From Mariniphaga sp. (GTDB lineage: Bacteria; Bacteroidota; Bacteroidia; Bacteroidales; Prolixibacteraceae), in the NCBI GenBank assembly GCA_025355585.1, contig JANXZJ010000037.1:1-58405 (forward strand): 58,405 bases of DNA. The letters run 5' to 3'. A model generated the notes under the pieces. It ran no database searches. It had not been told where the DNA came from and saw nothing but the letters and a program-made list of their open reading frames with translations. The number at the start of each line of letters is the position of its first letter. The first letter of the stretch is position 1. Below, piece after piece: positions 36,314 to 44,830 of the stretch. A program made the translations under genes and the position numbers.

Positions 36314-36366
36314 ATAGGATATTTCTGAATCACCAAACCTGTAATACATTGTCAGAAGGTCACAAT

Positions 36367-36387
36367 ACCCCTAAAGAAGACAGGGGT
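36367..36387. terminator. Possible shared terminator between convergent genes
   Basis: ACCCCT (36367-36372) and AGGGGT (36382-36387) form a short stem between the convergent nuclease and SagB-type genes. It has a weak T-rich tail on the plus strand. Confidence 0.4.
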
Positions 36388-36431
36388 TCTGATCTTTACT
36401 TATTCCACACTACGGAAAACTCCCTCGAAGT

Positions 36432-37133
36432 TTACTCAGGATATCCCACCGTCTGCGCAAAAAGCACCTTTTGGGTTGGTTTCAATTTAAATTCACCAAT
36501 TGTATTCTCCTTGTCGCAGTTATGAAACCATGCTGCAAGCCCGAAGGATGCGGCGCACAGGTAAATATTCTGCGCGATAAAACCGGTATCTGTAAAGTAA
36601 TAGGACTTTTGAACTTCAGGATCTCCTATTTTGCGGTCAGGTTGTGATGGTCCCTGGTCATAACGGCTAAGGTCTGCAATGTAGAAAATATTCAATGGTG
36701 CAGTTGCCGCTTTTCCACGACCTGCCCTTGCACGGAAGTCACCTTCAGCAACTGGTAATAATTGATGGTTGGCAGCCTCGTAAAGATAAACGCCTTCAGG
36801 CAAAGCCACATAAAGATCGATTTCCTGCGAATTGCTTGCAGAAGGTGCTGTTCTCCCTTTCTTGCCAAATGATCCTGAATCGCGGTTAACTCCGAAACCA
36901 GCCCATAGCAGATTGGAGATTACCTGCAAAGGAAGTCCTTTTGAACCGATTGAACGGTTGGTTTTCCTTTCGGACAATGCAGCAAGAACAGATTTACCAC
37001 CCTCTTTTTCAGGCTTTGGAAGGACAATTGCCTGAAGTTCAGGATTGGCTCGTACTTCCAACGAATAACCCTGTGCTGAAGCTGCCATCAGCACAATGGC
37101 CGGAGCAGCCTTTAACAAATCTCTGCGTTTCAT
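36432..37133 (-). CDS. Tat-exported SagB/ThcOx-type nitroreductase
   Basis: A 233-residue flavin-dependent oxidoreductase of the nitroreductase superfamily. The twin-arginine signal MKRRDLLKAAPAIVL is at the start. SERKTNRSIGSKGLPLQVISNLLWAGFGVNR is the FMN-binding beginning, and TGFIAQNIYLCAASFGLAAW is the conserved central helix. It resembles the SagB/ThcOx group but there is no azoline cyclodehydratase or precursor peptide nearby, so it is probably a stand-alone periplasmic reductase. It lies 84 bases downstream of the propeller gene on the same strand. Confidence 0.9.
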   Translation of the reverse strand: MKRRDLLKAAPAIVLMAASAQGYSLEVRANPELQAIVLPKPEKEGGKSVLAALSERKTNRSIGSKGLPLQVISNLLWAGFGVNRDSGSFGKKGRTAPSASNSQEIDLYVALPEGVYLYEAANHQLLPVAEGDFRARAGRGKAATAPLNIFYIADLSRYDQGPSQPDRKIGDPEVQKSYYFTDTGFIAQNIYLCAASFGLAAWFHNCDKENTIGEFKLKPTQKVLFAQTVGYPE

Positions 37134-37217
37134 ATTGTATGGAATTTAAAGGTTCCGATGTTAATAAGGATAAAGAGTTCGATACATTTCAGCGGTTGCC
37201 GATAAAAACTAGGTCGA

Positions 37218-38552
37218 TTATTCTGCAACTCTTTCAAAAATATCATATGCATAAAGCTTATTGGCATGGCGGATATACAAAACACCGCTACACACAACAG
37301 GATGTGCCCAGTACATTCCCTTTCCGCCCTCAGGTACTTTAAATTCACCCGAAAGTTCAAATTTGTCCGGTGTTGCCTTGACAAGTTTCATCGAGCCTCT
37401 TTCGTCCAGCAGGTATAACATTCCGTTTGCATAGGTAACCGATCCTTTTCCATCGGCTTTCCAGTGCTGTTTCCCGGTCAGAAAGTCAAGGCAAAACCAG
37501 CCCTTTGTGTTGCTTCCTGCACCGTACAGATAACCCTTATCAAGAATTACTCCACCATGGTGATTATCCATCAGCGCAGATTGCCAGACAGTTTCAGGAA
37601 TGATCTCTTTTCCGGAGACTTTAAGTTTAACCAACGTACTCCCCTTCCCATAACCAGTTGAGATAAAAACATAGTCGTTGTAAACGACCGCGTCGGTATT
37701 GTTGAGTTCCCGCTGATTAACGACATCAACCTTCCAGAGCAATTTGCCTGTTTGGGTATCGACACTGTAATAACAATTTGAGCTTGAACCAATGATCTGA
37801 CGATATCCTCCGGACTCATCAATCACCATTGAACAGTATCCGGGTGTTCCCGGAATCTCAGTATTAGCCCAAACCAAAGATCCATCACTTTTATTCAGAC
37901 AAACCTGGTGTCCCTTTTTTCCAAACGGACGAACGTATAAATGAACGCCGTCAATCAAAACTGATTCGGAATACCCGTATTCAGGGAGTTCTGCATCGAA
38001 ATCCTGTACCAATTCTTTGTGCCAGATCTCTTCTCCGGTTTTCGCTTTAAACGCGGTAAGACGTCCCATTTCTCCAAGATGATAAACAACACCATTGTCG
38101 TAGGTTGGGGTGCTTCTCGAACCCGTATAAGTAGCGGCATGCGACATTGTTGTCGACCAGGCCTGGCCATTTGGCTTTTTCCAGACAGGCTTTCCTTCAA
38201 GATCGAAACAAAACACATAAGTCTGACCATCATTCATTCCTGCTGTATAAATATACCCGCCTCCCACTGAAACTGAGCTGTATCCTTCGCCAAGACCCTC
38301 AGCACTCCAGATTAATATCGGACCTTCTTTGGGCCACTGTTTCATCAGACCGGTTTCAGCCGATTTATTGGTTCGGTCGGATCCATGAAAACAGGGCCAT
38401 TCAAATGTTTTTTGTGCGGTTGCGTTAAAGCCTGAAAAAGCGGTTAAAAAACAAAAGGCAAGGAAAAAATTTAATGTTCTTCCTTTAATACCGTTCGATG
38501 AGTGATCGGTTTGATTTTCACAATAAATAAGGGATTTCAAATGGATTGACAT
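37218..38552 (-). CDS. Secreted PQQ-like (BamB-type) beta-propeller protein
   Basis: A 444-residue protein. After about 29 residues a signal-like hydrophobic stretch (FFLAFCFLTAFSGFNATAQ) appears, so a later start than 38552 is possible. Blades repeat the pattern GKPVWKKPNGQAW, GEEIWHKELV, GSLVWANTEIP, GKLLWKVDVV and GKQHWKADG. The opening WPCFHGSDRTNKSAETGL is typical of this secreted propeller type. It probably shares a transcript with the SagB-type gene downstream. Its role is unknown. Confidence 0.86.
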   Translation of the reverse strand: MSIHLKSLIYCENQTDHSSNGIKGRTLNFFLAFCFLTAFSGFNATAQKTFEWPCFHGSDRTNKSAETGLMKQWPKEGPILIWSAEGLGEGYSSVSVGGGYIYTAGMNDGQTYVFCFDLEGKPVWKKPNGQAWSTTMSHAATYTGSRSTPTYDNGVVYHLGEMGRLTAFKAKTGEEIWHKELVQDFDAELPEYGYSESVLIDGVHLYVRPFGKKGHQVCLNKSDGSLVWANTEIPGTPGYCSMVIDESGGYRQIIGSSSNCYYSVDTQTGKLLWKVDVVNQRELNNTDAVVYNDYVFISTGYGKGSTLVKLKVSGKEIIPETVWQSALMDNHHGGVILDKGYLYGAGSNTKGWFCLDFLTGKQHWKADGKGSVTYANGMLYLLDERGSMKLVKATPDKFELSGEFKVPEGGKGMYWAHPVVCSGVLYIRHANKLYAYDIFERVAE

Positions 38553-38590
38553 GGTTTGAAATTTTTGGTGGTTGATGGCTAAATATCAAT

Positions 38591-38624
38591 CAAAAATAAT
38601 AAACCTGGCAATATAAACAGCAAA
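38591..38624 (-). promoter_or_regulatory. Candidate promoter of the propeller/SagB genes
   Basis: On the minus strand TTTG (38624-38621) and TATTTTTG (38598-38591) match the Bacteroidota -33 and -7 boxes with 22 bases between them, at the long end of the accepted range. The start codon is about 40 bases downstream. Confidence 0.45.
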
Positions 38625-38687
38625 GAATCAAAGCCAATTATAATTGAAGTTTGTTTTATACGGTTAAATCAGGTAGAAAGCCTTTCT

Positions 38688-40010
38688 TTAATACAGCCGC
38701 TCTCCTATTGCCGATTTCAGTTTAAAAAGATTTACGGTGTATTCGATTTTAGCCTTTAACAGCATCAGCCGGCTTTCCGAAACGGTGGTTGAACCATCGA
38801 GCAGTTCGAGATTCGTAATGACCCCCGATTCGAAGCGGATCTTACCCAGGTTATAGGCCTGTGTTGCCTGCAACAATTGAAGTACTGACTGATCGACCTT
38901 CTTCTGCGATGCTTTTAAATTGGCCTCAGCCTCAACTACTTCGTTCACAATACCACGACGTGCTATTTCTGTTTCCTGATCGTTTACCTGAATTGCAGAC
39001 CGCGCCTGAACCAGGTTGTATTGTTTACGCTTTCCATCAAAAATAGGGATCTTAAAGCTGACACCCGCAATGAAGTTGGCCCTTGGATCGTACATATACG
39101 GGATGTATCCGTTTTTATAGCCTCCTGAAAGAAAGGCATTAAAGACCGGATTATTCTGAGAAGTGGTAAGGTTGTAACGCATCTCTGCCAGACTGGCTTT
39201 CTCGTGCGCCAGTTTCATCTCATCACGATTTTGCATAGCGGATGCAATCAATGTATCACCTTGCAGATTGGGCTGACCGTGAATCAATTCATTTTTCACA
39301 GATTGAGGAGTAGCCGCAGGTTTACCCAGCAACGTATTGAGCTGACAAACCTGGACCTGGCGTGCAGTCTCCAAATCTGTCCGCTGATTCTCTGTGGACG
39401 AAATCCGTACCTGTGTAGTTAATATCTCATATTGGGTGGCCGAGCCGGTCTCCTGTTTCTTTTGAATAAAATGAAGGTGCTCATTCAACGTACTCAGTTG
39501 TTCGTCTTTTATCCTGATTGCTTCCTGAAGGTAAATAAGCAGGTAATAGTTGCCAATAACGGCCTGTGAAAGCTTTTGCTTAACCTGTTCGACAGACTTC
39601 AGGCTCAGTTCCTTACTCTGTTTTTCTAGTAAAACGTTCTTATCTGTCTTGCCAAAATCATAGATGGTTTGGTTTACATTGATAGCGGCTGAATAATTGT
39701 CCTTTGGCATCAGGCTGAAGGATCCAACATCCGGGAGTGTGATCTGCGAGATTGGACCAATGCGTGAATAGGAAGCGGCAATATCAACGTTGGGCAAATA
39801 GCCCGATTTGGCAATTCCAATTTTGGCATCCGAAGTATTTAAATCTTCCATCGCCTTCTTCACCAACGGGTGGTTTTGAACCACTTCCTTAATGATTGCA
39901 TTTAAAGATAAGGAGTCATTTACAATTGTTTGACAATGTGCAGTTCCGATACATAACAGCCCGACTACCGGAAGTATAAATAAAAGAAATCTGTTTCGAT
40001 GAAGAATCAT
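38688..40010 (-). CDS. TolC-family outer-membrane channel of the MarR-controlled pump
   Basis: A 440-residue protein with a signal peptide (about 1-26, ending AHCQ). OEP repeats start at LSLNAIIKEVVQNHPLVKKA and again near residue 240 (ASAMQNRDEMKLAHEKASLAEM). It is the last gene of a MarR / EmrA / EmrB / TolC unit, 4 bases after the MFS gene, and should form the outer-membrane duct. Confidence 0.93.
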   Translation of the reverse strand: MILHRNRFLLFILPVVGLLCIGTAHCQTIVNDSLSLNAIIKEVVQNHPLVKKAMEDLNTSDAKIGIAKSGYLPNVDIAASYSRIGPISQITLPDVGSFSLMPKDNYSAAINVNQTIYDFGKTDKNVLLEKQSKELSLKSVEQVKQKLSQAVIGNYYLLIYLQEAIRIKDEQLSTLNEHLHFIQKKQETGSATQYEILTTQVRISSTENQRTDLETARQVQVCQLNTLLGKPAATPQSVKNELIHGQPNLQGDTLIASAMQNRDEMKLAHEKASLAEMRYNLTTSQNNPVFNAFLSGGYKNGYIPYMYDPRANFIAGVSFKIPIFDGKRKQYNLVQARSAIQVNDQETEIARRGIVNEVVEAEANLKASQKKVDQSVLQLLQATQAYNLGKIRFESGVITNLELLDGSTTVSESRLMLLKAKIEYTVNLFKLKSAIGERLY

Positions 40011-40014
40011 AGCT

Positions 40015-41625
40015 TTATGCTTTTATGATTGTGTTTTTATTTTTAGTTCTCATTATAACGACGGGTATCAGGCCCACAAATGTGAAAACGGCAGCCATCC
40101 AAAAATCATCGTCGATTCCAGCAATGAATGCCTGTTTACTCAGGTGTGAAATGATCATTGATTTACTCTGAAGTGCGGCCGTAGCCATGTTACTTCCCGA
40201 ATGTTGTTGTGCGAAATAAGCCAGGTTTGAAGCGACATTCTTAAACTCCTGCGAACCCGCCTGAATAGCCTGCCCGAACATTTGCATGTGGAAGTTCACG
40301 CGTGTGGTAAGCATTGTCGCAAAAATAGCCACACCCAAACTGCCTCCCAACTGACGAACGGTGTTGGTAATACCAGAAGCCTGCGCCATCTTCTCGCGTG
40401 GAATATTCAACAACATAAGTGTACTTAGCGGCGTAAAGATGATGCCCATTGCAAAACCGCGCAAATAAAGCGAAGTCATTACAAAACTGTTTTCGGAAAG
40501 ATAGGTTAGCTGAGAATTGAGCAGAAAGCTAATACCAAGGATAATTATTCCGAGAATCATTGGTGCCCTCGGACTAAATTTATCGGAAACTTTCCCGGCG
40601 ATCGGTGACATAAATCCCTGGATAATTCCAACCGGGAGAAAGACGGATCCTGCCTGTACAGCGGTGTATCCCATCGAGTTTTGAAGGTAGAGCGGTAATA
40701 GAAAAGTACTTCCGAACATCCCCATGCTAAAAATGAGCATCACCAGGTTTCCCATTCCGAAATTGTAGTTGCCCAACAGCCGCAATTCGATCAGCGGATT
40801 CTTGCTCATGAGTTCATGAGTTATAAAAACCGCCAAAGCAACAATTGATATGGCAAAACAGAACAGGATATACGGCGCTCCCCATCCGGCAGAATTGCTG
40901 GCTGCACTTCCTTCGGAGAGTGCAAAAAGCAACACAGGAAGAAAAATGACGACCGAAATAAATCCAATGATATCAAATTTACCGACTTTGGGATTGAAAT
41001 ATTCTTTCTGAATAAGTATCGTAAAGACCATTGCAGCAATACCGAAAGGAATGTTTACATCGAAGATCAACTGCCAGCTGAAATTATCAACAAGGTAACC
41101 ACCGATAAGCGGACCAAATGATACAGAAGCTGCAGCAGAAATCGCCCAAAATCCAAGTGCAACACCGCGTTGCTGAGGCGGAAATTCACGCGTAATAATA
41201 GCCATGCCAAGTGGTTGTATGGTTCCGGCTCCCAGTCCCTGGATGACACGTGAAAGAATCAATGTGTTTTCATCATTCGACATTCCGCATAACATTGAAC
41301 CGATCGTAAACAATAAAAGGCCCATGAAGTAAAGGCGCTTGTATCCAAACTTATCGGCCAGCCAGCCCGAAGTCGGAAGCATTACCGCCATCGAAAGCAT
41401 ATAGGCTGTGATCACCCATTCGATTTTATCGATTCCTACCCCAAACGAAGCCATGATCTTGGGCAATCCTACATTCACAATGGTACTGTCGAGAACCGCC
41501 ATAAAAGTCCCGAGCATGATATTTGCAAGTACAAACCACTTGTAATTATCATGTTGCGGATGATAGCCGGAATCGCGACTGCGAATTTTCCGCCGAAGTC
41601 GGTGTGAAGGTGTTATCCGAGGCAT
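40015..41625 (-). CDS. DHA2-family MFS drug efflux transporter (EmrB-like)
   Basis: A 536-residue inner-membrane antiporter with about 14 helices. Family motifs are LDSTIVNVGLPKI in helix 1, GWLADKFGYKRLYFMG between helices 2 and 3, and SRVIQGLGAGTIQPLG in helix 4. EmrB-type pumps export hydrophobic drugs and uncouplers with an EmrA adaptor and TolC. Its start codon shares one base with the stop codon of the adaptor gene (TAATG), so translation is coupled. Confidence 0.95.
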   Translation of the reverse strand: MPRITPSHRLRRKIRSRDSGYHPQHDNYKWFVLANIMLGTFMAVLDSTIVNVGLPKIMASFGVGIDKIEWVITAYMLSMAVMLPTSGWLADKFGYKRLYFMGLLLFTIGSMLCGMSNDENTLILSRVIQGLGAGTIQPLGMAIITREFPPQQRGVALGFWAISAAASVSFGPLIGGYLVDNFSWQLIFDVNIPFGIAAMVFTILIQKEYFNPKVGKFDIIGFISVVIFLPVLLFALSEGSAASNSAGWGAPYILFCFAISIVALAVFITHELMSKNPLIELRLLGNYNFGMGNLVMLIFSMGMFGSTFLLPLYLQNSMGYTAVQAGSVFLPVGIIQGFMSPIAGKVSDKFSPRAPMILGIIILGISFLLNSQLTYLSENSFVMTSLYLRGFAMGIIFTPLSTLMLLNIPREKMAQASGITNTVRQLGGSLGVAIFATMLTTRVNFHMQMFGQAIQAGSQEFKNVASNLAYFAQQHSGSNMATAALQSKSMIISHLSKQAFIAGIDDDFWMAAVFTFVGLIPVVIMRTKNKNTIIKA

Positions 41626-42632
41626 TATTCCCTGATAATTTTTACTACAGCCGACATACCAGATAAAACAGGGTAATCAGACAGCTTTTTTCCCTCTTCC
41701 ATACCTTCAATCGAAATTTTAAGCTGCACGCGCTGAGTAACTTTCGTAAAGTTACCCGATGCGTTACTGGCTGGAATCAATGAAAATTGTGCTGCCGTGT
41801 TCGAGCCTATATTTATGATTTTTCCTGTAAAAGTTGCATCAGGATAGGTATCAATCGTAAATTTAGCAAGCTGACCGATATGTAGTTTCTCCAGTTTTGT
41901 CTCCTCAAGAAAGATACTTATCCACAGGTTTCGGTCGTTTATAATTGTAAATATCGATTGTCCCGGCTGGGCAATATCACCAGGAAGTAACCAACGTTTG
42001 CCAACTACCCCGTTGCTGGGAGCATAAAGCTTTGTATTATTGAGTAACGATTGAATCACATTGATTTGTGCTTCAGCGCTTGCAACTGCAGCCTTTGTGC
42101 TTTTAATCTGCGCATTCGAAACCTTTGCCTGTGAACGTGACGCTTCAAGTTGTGCCAGAGCTGTTTCGAGTGCTTTCTTTGTATGGTCGTATTGCTCCTG
42201 CGTGATCACATCGCCTTTGAACTGCGTTTGAGCCCGGTTGAAATCTTCCTGCGCTTTGCTTAACGTGATCACCGATACCTTATTACTTGTAAGGTCATAC
42301 TGATATTTGGCTTCAGCCTGGGCAATTGCGGCCTCGGTCTGAAATTTACCGGCTATCGCCGAATTCTTTTGAGCAGCCAAATCAAGACTATCGAGAACAA
42401 CCACCAATTGTCCTTTTTTCACTGAATCGCCTTCTTTAATGAACTCTTCGCTGATCCGTCCCATCATCTTAGAACTGATGGCTACGTTATCAGCTTCAAC
42501 ATGGGCATCGTCGGTTTTAATGTACTTTGAATAATCGATGTACCAATAAATAATACCCCCAAGTACCAGGGCAATAACCAGGAACAAAGGGATATACACT
42601 TTGTTATTTTTCTCTTTTTTAACGTTCTCCAT
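41625..42632 (-). CDS. HlyD-family membrane fusion protein (EmrA-like)
   Basis: A 335-residue adaptor with one N-terminal membrane helix (about 12-30), no lipobox. Biotinyl-lipoyl halves (IKTDDAHVEADNVAISSKMMGR and YAPSNGVVGKRWLLPGD) flank a long helical hairpin (about 75-190). The YIKTDDAHVEA segment is the usual EmrA opening. It bridges the MFS pump and TolC. Confidence 0.94.
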   Translation of the reverse strand: MENVKKEKNNKVYIPLFLVIALVLGGIIYWYIDYSKYIKTDDAHVEADNVAISSKMMGRISEEFIKEGDSVKKGQLVVVLDSLDLAAQKNSAIAGKFQTEAAIAQAEAKYQYDLTSNKVSVITLSKAQEDFNRAQTQFKGDVITQEQYDHTKKALETALAQLEASRSQAKVSNAQIKSTKAAVASAEAQINVIQSLLNNTKLYAPSNGVVGKRWLLPGDIAQPGQSIFTIINDRNLWISIFLEETKLEKLHIGQLAKFTIDTYPDATFTGKIINIGSNTAAQFSLIPASNASGNFTKVTQRVQLKISIEGMEEGKKLSDYPVLSGMSAVVKIIRE

Positions 42633-42676
42633 ATGATATTTTTTGTGCTTAAGGTTTAATATTGAATTTGCAGCAT

Positions 42677-43123
42677 CTATTCTTTCGATAATATCGTAAT
42701 CAGGATATCTTTCACCTGTTGTGAGGCTGTGGCCAGGATCTGAAGTTCATCTTCGCTAAGTAATAACAGTTTGCTTTTCAGGGTTTCGCTAACGGCCAAT
42801 TTGATCTCTTCAAAGTCTTTCAACCCCTTTTCGGTTATTAAAATATTGACGATTCGCCTATCATTCGGATCACTCTGACGTTCAACATACCCTTCCTCAA
42901 TTAGCCTGTCAACAATAACCGTGATGTGTGGTTTGGGCATCGCAAGGAATTTACCAATATCCGACATGGAGAGCATGCCGTGTCGCTTCAGTCTTCCCAA
43001 TACAAACATTCCTGCGGGAGTGATCGAAGGCTCTGTACGTAAAGGCTTCGAAATACTTTTATACAACAGCGGATGAATGGAAATAAGGTTTTCGGCGATA
43101 ATATCTATATTTAATTTCACCAT
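42677..43123 (-). CDS. MarR-family repressor of the Emr-type pump
   Basis: A 148-residue winged-helix regulator: LSMSDIGKFLAMPKPHITVIVDRLIEEGYVERQSDPNDRRIVNILITEKG is split by its recognition helix near 65-85, and the DRR wing is present. Regulators of this kind leave DNA when they bind phenolic or hydrophobic ligands, often substrates of the pump. It is the first gene of the four-gene unit, and its own promoter carries a matching palindrome (43145-43160), so autoregulation is likely. Confidence 0.94.
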   Translation of the reverse strand: MVKLNIDIIAENLISIHPLLYKSISKPLRTEPSITPAGMFVLGRLKRHGMLSMSDIGKFLAMPKPHITVIVDRLIEEGYVERQSDPNDRRIVNILITEKGLKDFEEIKLAVSETLKSKLLLLSEDELQILATASQQVKDILITILSKE

Positions 43124-43144
43124 CTTAAAAATTACTTTTTCGTA

Positions 43145-43166
43145 ATAGTTACAAAACTATAACTAT
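43145..43166 (-). promoter_or_regulatory. MarR operator overlapping the -7 box
   Basis: Read on the minus strand, ATAGTTTTGTAACTAT (43160-43145) is a palindrome with 6-bp arms, and a further ATAGTT lies next to it at 43166-43161. It contains TAGTTTTG (43159-43152), a perfect TAnnTTTG -7 box, about 30 bases before the marR start. A TTG in the -33 area is 18 bases upstream. Bound MarR would cover the promoter. Confidence 0.7.
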
Positions 43167-43326
43167 TAATCAGAAGACAAGTAGCTGCGAAAAAAGTTTT
43201 CTGAAAAGATAACTTTCTGTTAATGTATTTAGAAGTACAGACAAAGGGTTGTTCCCTGTCAGTAATCAGAATGTCAATTCAGGAATAAAAACAGCTAAAG
43301 ATCAGCTAAATATTGGTTTTAAGGCT

Positions 43327-44115
43327 TTATTTAGTAAAAAAGGTAAGCACCGTTTCATTAAACAGCTTGGGATGCTGCTGACAGACACCATGACTGGAAT
43401 CGGGGAAAATACAAAGCGAGGCACCAGGTATTGACTGATAAATTTTCAACGTATGTTCGGGTTTAATCATATCATGATCGCCAGCCATTACTAAAACCGG
43501 ACAATGAATTTGTTTGAGTGATGCAAAAGGGATATTAGGCTGATCGATCATCATTTTAGTCAAAGCAATCTCCTTTTTCGAGGCCGTTTTACTATTCGCG
43601 ACAAAATCCTTCATACCCAGAATATCAGCATAACTCATTGCCGTTGAATCGGGAACAATGTTTGCACCCGAGATAGCCAATCGTTTTACTTTTTTTGGAC
43701 AGTTCATTGCCATAATAATACCATCAATACCACCATCACTCCAACCGAGAACATTGGCCGATTCGATATGCAAATAATCCAGTAAAGCGCAAAAATCGGA
43801 CGCCATCAAATCGTATGAAATATTATCGGGCGAACCACCCGATTTACCCTGAAGCCGGCTGTCAATTGCAATTACCTGGTAATATTTTTCGAAAAACGGA
43901 ATCTGCTTTGTAAAAGCATTAATTGAACCACCATTGCCATGCAAAAGTATCAATGGCTCACCACTTCCGTAAATTTCATAATACAGTTTAGTGCCATTTA
44001 TATTGGCATAATGTCCGGCCTGAGAATTGCTTCCGTAAACAAATGCATTTGTTTGAGCAAGAACTGTTGTCACAGTGAAAAACAGGACAAGAATCTGGAT
44101 GATGATGTATTTCAT
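43327..44115 (-). CDS. Secreted alpha/beta hydrolase
   Basis: A 262-residue protein with a signal peptide (1-20, ending VLAQ). The fold markers are the oxyanion segment LLHGNGGS, the nucleophile elbow GWSDGG (Ser), the acid in MAGDHDMI and the His in FPDSSHGVC, so the triad is complete. The substrate, probably an ester or lactone, is unknown. It follows the isochorismatase-like gene by 62 bases. A hairpin (44148-44176) sits between the two genes. Confidence 0.9.
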   Translation of the reverse strand: MKYIIIQILVLFFTVTTVLAQTNAFVYGSNSQAGHYANINGTKLYYEIYGSGEPLILLHGNGGSINAFTKQIPFFEKYYQVIAIDSRLQGKSGGSPDNISYDLMASDFCALLDYLHIESANVLGWSDGGIDGIIMAMNCPKKVKRLAISGANIVPDSTAMSYADILGMKDFVANSKTASKKEIALTKMMIDQPNIPFASLKQIHCPVLVMAGDHDMIKPEHTLKIYQSIPGASLCIFPDSSHGVCQQHPKLFNETVLTFFTK

Positions 44116-44147
44116 TTTTGTTGAATTTGATTTTTAAAGGAGCTCTG

Positions 44148-44176
44148 CCTTTCGAGGGTCTTCGACCGCTCAAAGG
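44148..44176. repeat. Hairpin between isochorismatase-like and hydrolase genes
   Basis: CCTTTCGAG GGTC TTC GACC GCTCAAAGG folds into a near-perfect hairpin directly after the isochorismatase-like stop codon. No T-run follows. It may be a dispersed palindrome or a weak terminator. Confidence 0.45.
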
Positions 44177-44177
44177 G

Positions 44178-44720
44178 CTACTTTACAAGCTTCGAAATTG
44201 CCCTGAATTCTTCGGCTTTGGCGGTACGGGTTAGCTCGAATAGTATCGATTCGCAGGTACACATCATGATATCTTCCAAACGGAACCGGTCTATAGCACT
44301 CTCCTTGCTGATAACGTTGCGTGAAGTAATACAATCAGTTACTACTACCGGCTGAAATCCGGCTTCTTTAAGATCAACTGCAGTCTGCAACACACAAACA
44401 TGTGCTTCAATTCCGCAAAGTATCACTGTCTTACTTTGATGGTGCAGCAGGAAAGAAGTGTATTCTTCAGCACCAAAGCTACTAAAATCGGTCTTCTCGA
44501 TGGCTGAAAAACTTGGAACAAGAGACTTGAGTTCGACAATTGTATCGCCTAATCCTTTGGTATATTGCTGCGTAAATGCAATTGGTATTCCCAGTAAATT
44601 AAGTCCTTCAACCAATATTTTCGTATTTTTCAGTAAAGTCTCTTTTTCATTCATCGCAGGGAAAAGGCGTTCCTGAAAATCGATAAATAGTGCGGTGGTA
44701 TTTTCTTTGGTGATGCGCAT
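44178..44720 (-). CDS. Isochorismatase-like cysteine hydrolase
   Basis: A 180-residue cytoplasmic enzyme of the YcaC-like group. The catalytic Asp is in FIDFQERLFP, the Lys in IEKTDFSSF, and the nucleophile Cys in CGIEAHVCVLQTA. Such enzymes hydrolyse amides or imides (for example nicotinamide-like molecules); the substrate here is unknown. It is on the same strand as, and upstream of, the alpha/beta hydrolase. Confidence 0.93.
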   Translation of the reverse strand: MRITKENTTALFIDFQERLFPAMNEKETLLKNTKILVEGLNLLGIPIAFTQQYTKGLGDTIVELKSLVPSFSAIEKTDFSSFGAEEYTSFLLHHQSKTVILCGIEAHVCVLQTAVDLKEAGFQPVVVTDCITSRNVISKESAIDRFRLEDIMMCTCESILFELTRTAKAEEFRAISKLVK

Positions 44721-44830
44721 AATTGAGTTATGAATTATAAGATATAAGTTATGAATTTACTTAGGGTTGAAGCAAGCTTCCAGTTACCAGTCGCATATTT
44801 CACCCTTAGGTCTAGTCACATGCAAATTAA

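Noticed and set aside
36432..37133. SagB-type protein as part of an azole-modified peptide (RiPP) cluster
   Set aside because: No cyclodehydratase, precursor peptide or export gene of that type lies around it; it has a Tat signal, unlike RiPP SagB enzymes.
37130..37384. 84-codon frame at the end of the propeller gene
   Set aside because: It overlaps the 3' end of the propeller gene in another frame and includes its stop region; a shadow frame.
40015..43123. Emr-type operon as a horizontally acquired resistance island
   Set aside because: No mobile element, composition change or attachment-type repeat borders it; it looks like an ordinary chromosomal pump with its own MarR control.
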